Source: Actinoallomurus iriomotensis (GTDB lineage Bacteria; Actinomycetota; Actinomycetes; Streptosporangiales; Streptosporangiaceae). Taken from it: a stretch of DNA of 64,000 bases. Positions within the stretch are counted from its first letter, which is position 1. Each line of letters starts with the position of its first letter. Both the position numbers and the translations under genes were made by a program. Below the pieces are notes generated by a model, which ran no database searches, had not been told where the DNA came from, and saw only the letters and a program-made list of their open reading frames with translations. Of the stretch, positions 19,083 through 28,704 are shown one piece after another. Location: assembly GCF_030269445.1 (NCBI RefSeq), contig NZ_BSTJ01000015.1:62001-126000 (forward strand), written 5' to 3'.

Positions 19083-19107
19083 CGTTAGCCTGTTGACAGT
19101 GCTAACG
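19083..19107. promoter_or_regulatory. inverted repeat upstream of the type I RM operon (candidate operator)
   Basis: The arms CGTTAGC (19083-19089) and GCTAACG (19101-19107) are perfect complements separated by 11 nt that contain TTGACA. The site lies 39 nt before the first start codon of the operon. The first protein has an N-terminal HTH, so autorepression is plausible. A diverged copy lies at 19785-19828. Confidence 0.5.
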
Positions 19108-19189
19108 TCTTTATGGTGCCCCTTCCGCAGTCGCCATCGTGAGCCCTCGCTCCACATGGCGACTATCGCCCTCCGCTTAGCTGACTCGG

Positions 19190-19764
19190 TCGGGGATCTT
19201 GCAGCTGTCGATGTCGGCCGCTGGCGGCCCGCCAGACCTTCGGTCGGGGGATCTCACGTTGATCCAGGAAGTCCTGGAACGGCTGTCGGTGGCCGGGCCT
19301 GGCCCACAAAATGGCGTACGACGCTTACCAGGCCGGCATGGAGACATGCTTGCCGCCACTGCGGCTCGACGAGGCCACGAACCTGGCCACCAGGTCTTCG
19401 ATCAGCCCTTGAGGGAACGGCGTGCCGCAATGCCTGAGATCAGCTCGGCGGTTGCCTTAGCGAGCGATCGCGCCCCTCATTGCTCCGCACATACGGCGAG
19501 CAGCGTACCGATCATGCCGTCGCCGAACTCAGGACGCAGCGCCTGCCAGAACTCCATCTCTTCGGAGATTTCCTGTTCTTTGCCCTGACTGGCGAGGCAA
19601 TCGCACACCTCGACCAGGGCGAACAGCGGCGCGGTGGCCGCCCCTCCCGCCGATTACGGGAAGTCAGCGCGCCGGCGCTGCCAGTTCGACACCGGGGCCC
19701 GGGTCATGCCGGCCATCCGAGCAATCTCGGCCGGTGAAACCAGCCGCGCCTCGTCATCCGTCAC
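19190..19764 (-). pseudogene. decayed copy of the HTH-methylase N-terminal half
   Basis: Reading the minus strand from GTG at 19764 gives SPAEIARMAGMTRAPVSNWQ, clearly related to the HTH of the 17377-19044 protein. An in-frame TAA follows ADFP. The frame then continues with APLFALVEV and EFWQALRPEFGDGM, matching the paralogue in order. After a stop and a frame change comes LIEDLVARFVASSSRSGG, matching LFEDLISRYVASVGRSG. Similarity fades before the SAM-binding motif. At least two stops and one frameshift make it non-functional. Confidence 0.8.
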
Positions 19765-19784
19765 GGACCAGACCGTACGCACTG

Positions 19785-19828
19785 TGAGCTAATCTTCAAG
19801 AATATATGCGCGTTGACACTGCTAACAC
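19785..19828. repeat. diverged duplicate of the RM-operon promoter region
   Basis: This segment contains TTCAAGAA, ATGCG and GTTGACACTGCTAAC in the same order and near-same spacing as the operon promoter region at 19060-19107. The left arm of the inverted repeat is lost. It sits just upstream of the pseudogene start, showing that the duplication included the promoter. It also lies 140 nt before the DUF6119 gene and could now serve that gene. Confidence 0.55.
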
Positions 19829-19968
19829 GATCATCCATCATATGAGAGTCAGTGCGTGCCTAGCCTCCAGAGCGCGGTTCGGCGAAGCCGCGTGCCACCG
19901 GGCCAGTCCAGCCCGACCGATACCAGCCTTCCGAGTGAATCCCGGCCTGCTTCCTCCTGGAGCCCCTT

Positions 19969-21588
19969 ATGACCGTTCGCACGCTCTACCGGCTGACCGG
20001 CGTCAACCCCGACCTCGACGGCCTGCTCGACGCCCTGCCCACCGAACAACTCGACGAACTGCAATTTCTGCCCTCGTTTCCAGAGGAGTACCTCGGCTGT
20101 CCCGCCATCTTGGTCAGCGGCCACTTCGACATCCCCAAGGCGGGATGGTGCGGAGAGGTCGCCCAGCTCACCGGCGTCGAGCTCACACTGCGGAAGCTAG
20201 AGACCGCCGCGCTTCTGCTCATCGCTGTGGACGACGAGGTATATGCAATCGGGTTCGATCAGGGCTACCGGCTCGTTCCGAATGGGTTGAAGGACCCGAG
20301 CTTCGGGCTGCGTGTCGCTGTCCGAGCTATCGACCCCGAGCTGGTCCATGACATCGTGCGGCGCTCACTGACCGGAAGGGGCCGCCAGGACGCCACCCGA
20401 GCCCCGTCCGGCCTCTCCATCGGGAGCGTCGGCATCAAGCAGCACGCCGAACTCGTCCGTGAGCTCGGCGGTCAACTCCGAGCGAGCGGCCTAGGGCTTC
20501 CTGGCAATCGCCCCATCCGCATCGAGGGCTCGGCGGGGCTTCGCCTCCCGATCCCCACAGAACCCGAGGCGTTCCTGGCCTGCATCCGTTCTCTTGCCAA
20601 GATCTGCGCCGCCGAGCCGCGGCACGACTTGGCCTTCATCGAGGCCACCCAGCCCGTCGCCGACAAGACGACCATCGCGGACCTGGACGGGCTCCTAGAC
20701 GAGGCGCTGCTCGACTCCTCCGATACCTCCATCAGCCTCGCCGTACCAGTCGACCTGTCTCCGCTCCTGCCCGCCACCGGGGCTTATACGATCCAGATCG
20801 GCAACGCAACGATCCGAGGCCGTGACCATCTCAACCTGGCTGACATCCGCTACCGCGTCGGCGTGCAGCACGACACGACACCCACCGCGGCGTTGCGCGC
20901 CGGAACCGTCACCATGTGTGGTGCCAACGACGACCCGCTCGGTCAAGCCCCCGCCATCAAATGGATCGAGACCTGCCTCACCCGCGGATCCAGCCACTAC
21001 TTCCTCATGGAGGGCCAGTGGTACGAAAGCGGCGTCGACTACCTAAAGACGATCCGCCGCCAGATCGAAGAACTGATCACGCCGACGCCGAGCATCGCCT
21101 TGCCGGCCTGGCGTAAGGGCGAGCACGAGCGGAACTACAACCTCCGCGCACAGGCAGAGCTCGGACGGAGGCAGTTCCTGTGCCTTGACCGGACCAGCGT
21201 CCGGACGGAGCTGCACAACCACAACGGCATCGAGGTCTGCGACGGATACGGCCCCGCCGGTGAGCTCATCTGCATCAAGCCAGCAGACAAAGCTGCCCCG
21301 CTCAGCCACCAGCTCAACCAGGCCCTCATCGCAGTTCAGACACTGCTATTCGACGCCACCGCCCGAGAACGGTTCAACACGCTCGTAACCGAGACCAGCG
21401 GCGGCACCCGCAGCGTTCCACCCAGCACCCGACCCCACAAGGTCATCTTCGGCATCCACCTCAAGAACGGCCAACAGCTCACCCCAGACACGCTCTTCCC
21501 GTTCGCCCAGATCGCCCTGATCAGCATGGCGCTCACCCTCCGCCAGGACGTCGCCGTCGAGGTGATCGGCATCCCCACCGAGAACTAG
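19969..21588 (+). CDS. DUF6119 / TIGR04141-family sporadically distributed protein
   Basis: 539 residues. The N-terminus (RTLYRLTGVNPDLDGLLDAL), the central LLIAVDDEVYAIGFDQGYRLV, FIEATQPVAD and HYFLMEGQWYESG, and the C-terminal HKVIFGIHLKNGQ fit the TIGR04141/DUF6119 family. That family has patchy phylogenetic spread and frequent linkage to restriction systems. Its function is not established. The start has TGGAG 6 nt upstream. No membrane span or signal peptide is seen. It is followed after 95 nt by a same-strand alpha-helical gene, possibly its partner. Defence is inferred from neighbours. Confidence 0.8.
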   Translation: MTVRTLYRLTGVNPDLDGLLDALPTEQLDELQFLPSFPEEYLGCPAILVSGHFDIPKAGWCGEVAQLTGVELTLRKLETAALLLIAVDDEVYAIGFDQGYRLVPNGLKDPSFGLRVAVRAIDPELVHDIVRRSLTGRGRQDATRAPSGLSIGSVGIKQHAELVRELGGQLRASGLGLPGNRPIRIEGSAGLRLPIPTEPEAFLACIRSLAKICAAEPRHDLAFIEATQPVADKTTIADLDGLLDEALLDSSDTSISLAVPVDLSPLLPATGAYTIQIGNATIRGRDHLNLADIRYRVGVQHDTTPTAALRAGTVTMCGANDDPLGQAPAIKWIETCLTRGSSHYFLMEGQWYESGVDYLKTIRRQIEELITPTPSIALPAWRKGEHERNYNLRAQAELGRRQFLCLDRTSVRTELHNHNGIEVCDGYGPAGELICIKPADKAAPLSHQLNQALIAVQTLLFDATARERFNTLVTETSGGTRSVPPSTRPHKVIFGIHLKNGQQLTPDTLFPFAQIALISMALTLRQDVAVEVIGIPTEN

Positions 21589-21683
21589 CCCGAACCACCG
21601 CAGGACTCGAATAGGGGTCCAGCCACCCCACATCACGACATGATGGCCCAGCGGGATCAGCAAGCTCTCAGGAAGGAATATCC

Positions 21684-22877
21684 GTGTCCGACGTCAGCAT
21701 GCCGGTTGCCGTCATCGCGATCTCCACCGATGCCAACGAAGACCATTGGGCTCAGGCCACATGGCACGCGGAGGTCGCCGCGGTCGAGGCCGCCAAGGCG
21801 GACGGTATCCCGGAAGATCAACTGACCGTGTCCCATCAGCGTTCCGGAGGCGGAGTCGTCGCCTCGTCATCCGACGGCCGGACGTACATCGCCTTGGTGA
21901 TCACTGACCCTGCCGTATCACCTGCTTCATACGGGGATCGCATCGACCCAGCCCGCTACTTGCGCGCTCGCGCGCAGGGCGTCTCGGTATTCTTCGAAGG
22001 TGCTCCCGCGAACGCGATCGCGGATGACCTCGAGGCGGACGACCTGTTGCCGGGATGCGCCGTCCCCGCGATGCGCCGAGTCCCCGACCGGGCACTCGCA
22101 GACACTTATGCTCAACTCTTCGACTCCAAGCGTTCGGACGTGGTGCGAGCTGCTGCGTTCGACGCATTCGCAGTCCGTTCGGGCGCTACTGCGCTGGCCG
22201 GATCGTGGCTGCTTGAAACTCCCAGCTCGCATCAGGACGACCTTCGAAAGATCGCCAGCCTGAGCATCGGCAACGCAAGGTACGACACGAGCCCCACCAC
22301 ACGGTCAGACCACATCCTGGCGATGTGTTACGTGACGGCCGCCAAGGCAGTTCCTGCCGAGCTAAGCCGTCGCGCCGCAGCTGAGCTCGTCTCACTCTGC
22401 CTGGATGCCGGTTACCAGGAGGCACGCCGGCTGCTTCCTAAGGGAGACTGGTCGTGGCTGGCGGTGGCGGTCAGGGAAGAAACCTGGGCGTTTCACCTCG
22501 CTCTGGAGTTTCTCAGCGATCTCACGACACCCCTGAGCACGCGGATGAAGGTCGCGATCGAGTTCGTCACACACGCACCCTCGCCCGTCGTCCCGCCATC
22601 GGTAGACGAGCTCGTTCGCTCGCCCAAGGCTTCCAGCACGGACCGGCTGAGCCTGGCCACAGCGTGGGCGAAACGGGATCCGAAGGCGGGCCAGCTCCAC
22701 CTGGACGCGCTCGCCCGCGATCACACCCTTCAACAGCTGCATCGCGTTCAGGCTGCCGAACATCTGCTCCGCCTGAACCCTGACGCAGGCTCAAGCGCCC
22801 TGGCGGCGCTAACCGACGATAGACGGCTCTCCCCCGCCGCCCGAGAACTCGCTTCTCGCTCCTTGCAGGGGTCATAG
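21684..22877 (+). CDS. hypothetical alpha-helical repeat protein
   Basis: 397 residues starting at GTG 21684, with a strong ribosome site (AGGAAGGA, 5 nt spacing). The first 90 residues alternate strand and helix (VAVIAISTDANEDHW, TYIALVITDPA). From about residue 120 on it is almost all helical, with HEAT-like pairs (RSDVVRAAAFDAFAVRSGA, LHRVQAAEHLLRLN). No catalytic motif is recognised. It follows the DUF6119 gene on the same strand and may form a scaffold or sensor with it. No family assigned. Confidence 0.7.
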   Translation: MSDVSMPVAVIAISTDANEDHWAQATWHAEVAAVEAAKADGIPEDQLTVSHQRSGGGVVASSSDGRTYIALVITDPAVSPASYGDRIDPARYLRARAQGVSVFFEGAPANAIADDLEADDLLPGCAVPAMRRVPDRALADTYAQLFDSKRSDVVRAAAFDAFAVRSGATALAGSWLLETPSSHQDDLRKIASLSIGNARYDTSPTTRSDHILAMCYVTAAKAVPAELSRRAAAELVSLCLDAGYQEARRLLPKGDWSWLAVAVREETWAFHLALEFLSDLTTPLSTRMKVAIEFVTHAPSPVVPPSVDELVRSPKASSTDRLSLATAWAKRDPKAGQLHLDALARDHTLQQLHRVQAAEHLLRLNPDAGSSALAALTDDRRLSPAARELASRSLQGS

Positions 22878-23172
22878 CCTGACCGTAGAGGCCAGTTCAG
22901 GGCGGTTCTGCGCTCACTCCGAACACGGACCCGCGCGGATACGTTGGCGACCTATCCAAGGTCAACCCGAACTTCTACAACCAGCCGCCCCGGCGAAGCC
23001 GCAGGTCTCGGCGTTGCGGATGTGATGCGCGCCCCCGCACAACGTTCGAACTTGCGCGCCGTCCGAGAGCTTGGATCAGCGAAGGCCTGCCGCCGGCTCT
23101 TGGCACCATGTACGGATCCGTCTGTAGCACGAGTGTGGGCGCACGCCACCTCATGATCCGGACGCCCTGGTT

Positions 23173-24492
23173 TCATCTCTGTAGGGGCGCTGGCAGGGGA
23201 ATGAACCGTGTGAAGGGCGTACGCACGTCCGGGACTCTGAGCGGAGTCGTGTCTGCTCCGGCATTGCTTGCCGCCTTCAGCGCAGCCGTGAAATCTCCTC
23301 TCGCGAGCGTCTCTACGGGGCACGCCCTGCATTCTCCTTCGGCTGCATGCTCGGCTGCAGTGCCGACCACGGCCCGGAGGTGGGCGAGCGCGTCGAGCCC
23401 ACGGTCGACGCGCAACACGTACCAGGTGCTGTCGCGATGCTCCTTCGGGGGAAGTCCGGCCGCGATTCTCGGGTACATCGGCAGGCCTACTTGGCCACCG
23501 TGGATGCGGACGAGGACGACCTGATCGAGGTAGTCGCACTCGTCCGGTTGCGGATGGTGACCGTCCAACCAAACAACGGCCTCGTCACGGCTTCCGGGGC
23601 CCCAGATGTACTGCGTGGGGAAGGTTGTGGTCGCACTGCGGGCGTCGAAGTTCAACAGGTTTGGGTCAGTGGCTCCGCCAGGGCAGAATACGGCGCGGAC
23701 CAGAACGTACGTGAAATTTTCCTCATCGCTTATCTCAACAAGATCGTCGGCGTAGCCGAGCGTGATCTTATCGCCACTATCGCTCCAACCGATGGCAACA
23801 ATGCTCCGGCTGAGCGGCGCTGGATAGAGCCGGCCTCCCGGCGTCGGATGTCCCCACAGGCGGTTGATGACTTCCGATAGGTCCGAAAGTGACCTCGCGG
23901 CTTCCACCGGGGAGACGAGGTGGTACGCACCATGGGCAACCATATTCCGCAGATCCCGCCAGACCCGATCCAGACTCCGATTGCGCTGCCCGCCCAGCAA
24001 TCCCTCCCTGCGCGCCCAGGTCAGCAGCCCAGCCAGCGTGCCGTTGAACGTCACCCACTCCCGCGAGGCCGCCAGTCGGATCTCCGCGCCGCGGATCTCC
24101 CTGAAGCTATAGAAGAAGTCGTTGAAACTGGTCATCGCGATCTGATGCTCGTGCTTCCTGCGGTCCCGGACCTCAATGGCCTGCCCGTGGTACTGAGCGG
24201 CGAAGCGATCGCGCAGCGCCTGCTCCAGTGTTAGCTGAGCCGCATCCTCGACCAACGTAAACAACTCGTAGCACAGGACGCCATGAGCATAGGCGATGCC
24301 CAGCTGCCCGAACTTGTTACGGGTGCTCTCGGCGACGTCATCAGCCAGTCGAAATCTAGCGATCAATTGCTGGTGATAATCGACAGCGTCCTCCGGGGTC
24401 ATACGACCGCCGAGCCCGAGTGGGCTGAAGACCAGAGTGCGCTCATCGACGGCTTGCAACTGCTCAAGCGTCCTGATAGCCACGTGGATCAC
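23173..24492 (-). CDS. HEPN-motif protein of unknown family
   Basis: About 439 residues from GTG 24492, chosen because AGGAAGG lies 5 nt upstream; a longer start at 24567 lacks a near ribosome site. The first 200 residues are helical and end with LRNMVAHGAYHL, an R-N-x3-H signature of HEPN ribonucleases (Arg182, Asn183, His187). A beta-rich C-terminal part follows (SIVAIGWSDSG, TYVLVRAVF, EAVVWLDGHH). HEPN domains are typical RNase effectors in toxin-antitoxin and abortive-infection systems. It is divergent from a type IIG restriction-modification gene; 179 nt separate the two starts. Confidence 0.65.
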   Translation of the reverse strand: MIHVAIRTLEQLQAVDERTLVFSPLGLGGRMTPEDAVDYHQQLIARFRLADDVAESTRNKFGQLGIAYAHGVLCYELFTLVEDAAQLTLEQALRDRFAAQYHGQAIEVRDRRKHEHQIAMTSFNDFFYSFREIRGAEIRLAASREWVTFNGTLAGLLTWARREGLLGGQRNRSLDRVWRDLRNMVAHGAYHLVSPVEAARSLSDLSEVINRLWGHPTPGGRLYPAPLSRSIVAIGWSDSGDKITLGYADDLVEISDEENFTYVLVRAVFCPGGATDPNLLNFDARSATTTFPTQYIWGPGSRDEAVVWLDGHHPQPDECDYLDQVVLVRIHGGQVGLPMYPRIAAGLPPKEHRDSTWYVLRVDRGLDALAHLRAVVGTAAEHAAEGECRACPVETLARGDFTAALKAASNAGADTTPLRVPDVRTPFTRFIPLPAPLQR

Positions 24493-24670
24493 GTCTACCT
24501 TCCTGTGGAGAACAGACCAGGATGACGCCCGCTTCCGCTGAGGTGCAACCGGATCGCGGTAAGACACGGATCACTGTCGTTGCACTCCTTCGTTGATCAT
24601 CCATCTCGAGCGATCACTCGATGGCCGCCTCAGTTAACGCGTTACACCGTTCAAGGCAGCGCAGCCGGAT

Positions 24671-27600
24671 GTGGCCACAGCAGCACGTCCGACCATCCCG
24701 CATCTTGATGGAACCTGGTTCAAAGGTCACGTTGAGTGGTGTATGCGCGATCTGCCGGAGGTGAGTGTGGCGGGAGTTTCCAACCCCAACGCCGGGACCG
24801 CCACGCAAGCGATGGTGGCCAGATTCGGCCGAACCTTATCCCAGAAAATGGGTCTTGGTGGAGCAGAGGAAGATCAGCTTCGCGGCCCTCTAGAGATACT
24901 GCTGCGGGAATTTGGCGCGCTAATCGGCGTCGAGGCTGTTCCCTATGGCGAAGTGAGCTTGCGGGATCTCCGGGCGCGGCCGGATTACGCCGTGAACATT
25001 GGACACGTTCGAGTTGGCTACATCGAACTGAAGAAACCGGGCAAGGGCGTCCCCGGGACCCCTGAATGGCATCCGGCGAAAGGCGACCGGGATCAGTGGA
25101 ACAAACTTCGGTCGCTCCCGAACGTGGTCTATACAGACGGGGTCACCTGGGCCCAATACTCTTTCGGTAACCGGATCTCGCCGATCGTCAGGCTTGCGAA
25201 CACAGTTTCTGACCTGCGCCGACCGGCGGCGCCGGCCGTCGGCGAACTGGTCGGCGTCATCCGACGTTTCCTGCTCTGGGAGCCTGAGTCCCCTCGGACA
25301 CTCGGTTCTCTGGTGCAGATCGTCGGCGGGCTATGCGCTCTCCTTAAGGACGAGGTTTACGCCGCAATCACCGAACCGCTAAAAAAGCGGTCCCAGATGC
25401 GGCTCGCGCTTTTGGCCGACGACTGGCGGGACCTGCTATTCCCCGGGCTCGACAACGACCGCTTCGCCGACGCCTTTGCACAGACCGTCACGTTCGCATT
25501 GCTACTCGCCCGTTCCGACGGCATCGACCTCGTCGGCGAATCCTACCACGAGATCGCCCAGAAGCTGGGAAAACGGCACCTGCTGATGGGGCAGGCATTC
25601 GCTGCGCTGACCAACGGAGCGGACGACGAACTGGACACGATTGAGACCCTACGCCGCGTGATCAACGTTGCCGACCTCAAAACGCTCGACATCAGCCCGG
25701 CGGACGCCTACGTCTATCTATACGAACGCTTCCTCGCGACCTACGACCCGGCGCTCCGCAAGGATACCGGCTCGTACTACACGCCAATCAAAGTCGCCCG
25801 CCACATGGTCCGATTCGTTGACGAAGTACTACGCGAGCGCCTCGACAAGGAGTGGGGGTTCGCCGACGACGACGTCGTGGTCGTGGACCCCGCCATGGGA
25901 ACCGGCACCTTCCTGGTCGAGGTCATCAGCTCCGTAGCCGACCGAGTCGATGACAAGCTCGGACCAGGGACGCGCGAGGACTTCGTCAACGAGCTGGTCA
26001 CTGACAGGCTCATCGGCTTCGAAATCCAAGTCGCCCCGTACGCGGTGGCCGAACTGCGCATCCACGGCTCCTTCAAGTCCCGATTTCAGGTCGAAACTCC
26101 GACTGAGGACCTACGATTCCTCACCGACGCGCTAGCCGACACGAACAACGTTCAGCGGAAGCTGGGCGCACCCTATCGAGTGATCGAGGAGTTCCGGGAC
26201 AGAGCCAACCAGATCAAGCGCCAGGTCCCTGTAATGGTGGTCATCGGTAACCCACCGCACGTGGAGAACACTAAAGGCCGCGCTCCATGGATCGAACACC
26301 CGCGGACTACAATGCCAGGCCCCGGGGCCCTGGCCGAACGCCCATCCCTCGACGAGTTCAGAGCCGTCGGACTAGGCCGCTACGAATCGGACCTGCATGG
26401 GATGCCGTGGTATTTCCTGCGCTGGGCGACCTGGAAGGTGTTCGAAGCCGAGCGGCGTATGCCGGCGGGTGTGGTGGCCTTCATCGTCCCGTCAAGCGTG
26501 ACCAGAAGCCTCGCTTTTCGTGGCCTACGCGAGTATTTGCGACGCAAATGCGATCTGGGCTGGGTCATCGAACTTACCCCCGAGGGAAACCGCCCACCGA
26601 TCGCAACCCGAGTCTTCGGACCCGATGTGGGGCGGCAACTCAGCATCCTCATCTTCGCCAGAACGACCCACCCTGACGAATCGGAACCGGCCGACGTACG
26701 CTATCTCGAGTTACATGGGACACGTGAAGAAAAGGAATCTGCACTGGTGGGGCTGACCACGACAAGCCCACGCTGGAACCCCTGCGACACCGGTTGGCAA
26801 GACTCTTTTCTCCCGGCCGCTGACGCCGAATGGACGGCATTTCCTTCACTCGGCGACCTGATGCCATGGCGAACACGAGGCGTCACCCCCGGACGAACCT
26901 GGGTCTACGCACCCACAGCCAGCATCCTCCGGACCCGTTGGCGTAGACTCCTCGCCGCACCGGTCGAGGAACGCCGTGAACTCTTCCGGGAAACGCAGGA
27001 CCGTTCCCTGCAGAGTCAAGTCAAGCCACTACCCGGCTTCCCGCACTTCCAGCGCCCGCTGGCGGAGGAGTATGGCCCCTGCCCCGAGCCGATCCAAGTT
27101 GCTTACCGCTCGTTCGACCGGCAGTGGCTGATTCCCGACAATCGGCTTCTGGCCAGGGGCCGCCCCCCGCTCTGGCAGGTCCGGTCAGAACACCAGGTCT
27201 ATGTCTCCGAGCAGGACGCCCACGAGATTCAAGAAGGCCCGGCTCTGGTCTTCACCGGCCTTGTACCTGACCTCGACCACTTCTGTGGCTGGGGCGGAGG
27301 CGGCGTGCGCCCGCTCTGGCGCGACATCACATGTAGCGCCCCGAACATGACCAAGAGGCTACTCAGCTGCGTTGCCAGCACGTTGAGGGTTCCCGCCTCC
27401 GCGGAAGATGTGCTCGCCTATATCGCAGCCGTGACCGCACATCCTGGGTACACGCGCCGGTTCCAGAAGCAGCTACGACAGCCAGGTGTGCGGGTCCCGC
27501 TCACTGCAGATCCGACGCTGTGGGATCGCGCGGTGTCCATCGGGCGCGAAATCCTCTGGCTCCACACGTACGGCAATCGGTTCGACGATCCCGCTGCGGG

Positions 27601-28099
27601 GCGCATGCGCTCAGAGCGTTCCGTGGTCGAAGCCTTCGGAATCAAGTGTCTGGCACCCGTCAAATCACTCCCTGAGCGGCTCCCCGAACTCCTCACCTAC
27701 GACCCGGACGCGCAGTCGCTCGCTGTTGGAAATGGAGTCTTCGCCCCAGTTCGACAAGAAGTCGTCGACTACACGGTCTCGGGTCGGCGCGTGGTATGGC
27801 GCTGGTTGAACGACCGGACAGCCCAGCCCCGCAACAAGCGCCGGTCGTCAGATCTGGACGACATCGCATCGATTTCCTGGAACCGCGATCTCACGTTGGA
27901 ATTCCTGGCGCTCCTCTCCGTCCTAACAGGATGCGTACTTCTGCAATCGGAACAGGAACGACTGCTGAACGAGGTGTGCGCGGGGCCGTTGATCAGCAAC
28001 GACGACCTCGGTGACGCTGGGGTACTCCCTGTCCCGGCAGCTGCGACGAAGCCGCCAAAGCCAGCACCACCCGGCTCCTATCCCCTTTCCGAAAGCTGA
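24671..28099 (+). CDS. type IIG/ISP-like single-chain restriction-modification enzyme
   Basis: 1142 residues. The N-terminal PD-(D/E)XK nuclease has RPDYAVN near residue 106 and VGYIELKKPGKG near 118. A helical connector follows, with SPADAYVYLYERFLATYD and TGSYYTPIKVARHMV. The N6-adenine methyltransferase has motif I DPAMGTGTFL near 405 and motif IV GNPPH near 525. The C-terminal target-recognition region runs from about 700 on. No SF2 helicase motifs are seen, so it fits type IIG/IIL or a helicase-less relative of type ISP. One protein would methylate and cut. The start is GTG 24671 with a weak ribosome site. It stands alone, divergent from the HEPN gene. Confidence 0.88.
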   Translation: MATAARPTIPHLDGTWFKGHVEWCMRDLPEVSVAGVSNPNAGTATQAMVARFGRTLSQKMGLGGAEEDQLRGPLEILLREFGALIGVEAVPYGEVSLRDLRARPDYAVNIGHVRVGYIELKKPGKGVPGTPEWHPAKGDRDQWNKLRSLPNVVYTDGVTWAQYSFGNRISPIVRLANTVSDLRRPAAPAVGELVGVIRRFLLWEPESPRTLGSLVQIVGGLCALLKDEVYAAITEPLKKRSQMRLALLADDWRDLLFPGLDNDRFADAFAQTVTFALLLARSDGIDLVGESYHEIAQKLGKRHLLMGQAFAALTNGADDELDTIETLRRVINVADLKTLDISPADAYVYLYERFLATYDPALRKDTGSYYTPIKVARHMVRFVDEVLRERLDKEWGFADDDVVVVDPAMGTGTFLVEVISSVADRVDDKLGPGTREDFVNELVTDRLIGFEIQVAPYAVAELRIHGSFKSRFQVETPTEDLRFLTDALADTNNVQRKLGAPYRVIEEFRDRANQIKRQVPVMVVIGNPPHVENTKGRAPWIEHPRTTMPGPGALAERPSLDEFRAVGLGRYESDLHGMPWYFLRWATWKVFEAERRMPAGVVAFIVPSSVTRSLAFRGLREYLRRKCDLGWVIELTPEGNRPPIATRVFGPDVGRQLSILIFARTTHPDESEPADVRYLELHGTREEKESALVGLTTTSPRWNPCDTGWQDSFLPAADAEWTAFPSLGDLMPWRTRGVTPGRTWVYAPTASILRTRWRRLLAAPVEERRELFRETQDRSLQSQVKPLPGFPHFQRPLAEEYGPCPEPIQVAYRSFDRQWLIPDNRLLARGRPPLWQVRSEHQVYVSEQDAHEIQEGPALVFTGLVPDLDHFCGWGGGGVRPLWRDITCSAPNMTKRLLSCVASTLRVPASAEDVLAYIAAVTAHPGYTRRFQKQLRQPGVRVPLTADPTLWDRAVSIGREILWLHTYGNRFDDPAAGRMRSERSVVEAFGIKCLAPVKSLPERLPELLTYDPDAQSLAVGNGVFAPVRQEVVDYTVSGRRVVWRWLNDRTAQPRNKRRSSDLDDIASISWNRDLTLEFLALLSVLTGCVLLQSEQERLLNEVCAGPLISNDDLGDAGVLPVPAAATKPPKPAPPGSYPLSES

Positions 28100-28380
28100 C
28101 TACGATCACCGGACTTCGGCTCGGGGCTGTCCTAGAGGTTGGACAGGATCGTCAACCGAAGGCTCCAGGACCTGTGCCCGGGCAATCGCGGAATGGACGA
28201 TGCCGCACGGCCCTCGGGGCACCGCAACTCTCGCTCTGCAGACCGCGCCCAGTACGAGCCAGGCGGAATATTCTCGCTACGCGTGATGATGTCCACCTGA
28301 GACACCAGCCATTTCGTTCATTCACAGAGCCTCGGCATCCGCAACAGCCTGAAGCGACACCCCCAGACGGAAGGCATGTT

Positions 28381-28613
28381 TGCTCGGTGTTTGCTCGTAT
28401 ACCACGATACGGCCCGGCAGCACCCGACACCACGGGAGGCCGGCCGGGCGAAGATGGACCAGCGCATGTAGACCAAACGGCATGTAGCGACACCAACCGG
28501 CATGCCTCGGCAGTCGTTTCTCCAGATCGGCGCGGGCGATTCCTCCGCAGCTGTGGACTTTTAATCCACAGCTGCGTTACCCCAAGACCTTCCGAAGAGT
28601 TACAGGTCAGGAC
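28381..28613 (+). repeat. left copy of a diverged flanking repeat (candidate element boundary)
   Basis: Contains GCTCGGTGTTTGCTCG, a frame encoding SVFARIPRYGP, the 20-nt core at 28554-28573 (GACTTTTAATCC inside), and CAGGTCAGGAC at 28603, 49 nt after the core start. The same parts, in the same order and with the same 49-nt spacing, occur at 36081-36270. Here the core lies in a perfect 12-bp hairpin (28546-28557 with 28565-28576). The serine recombinase gene ends 92 nt to the right, as expected for an attachment-site flank. The reading frame is too damaged to call a gene. Nothing else is seen in 28100-28380. Confidence 0.5.
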
Positions 28614-28704
28614 ACCCTCGCCGGTCGATACAGCTTTCCCAGCGGATGGCATCAAGTCCTTACAATCATCCTTGTCCCGGCCAAGCAACAGTCATCCAGT
28701 GGCA

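Noticed and set aside
9131-28099. BREX, DISARM or complete Pgl system
   Set aside because: There is no PglZ-type phosphatase, BrxC/BrxL AAA protein or PglW-like large kinase. The genes form a type I system plus a separate IIG enzyme.
28546-28576. tRNA-Lys-like anticodon hairpin
   Set aside because: It matches only an anticodon-type loop; no D-arm, T-arm or acceptor stem is present, so it is not a tRNA gene.
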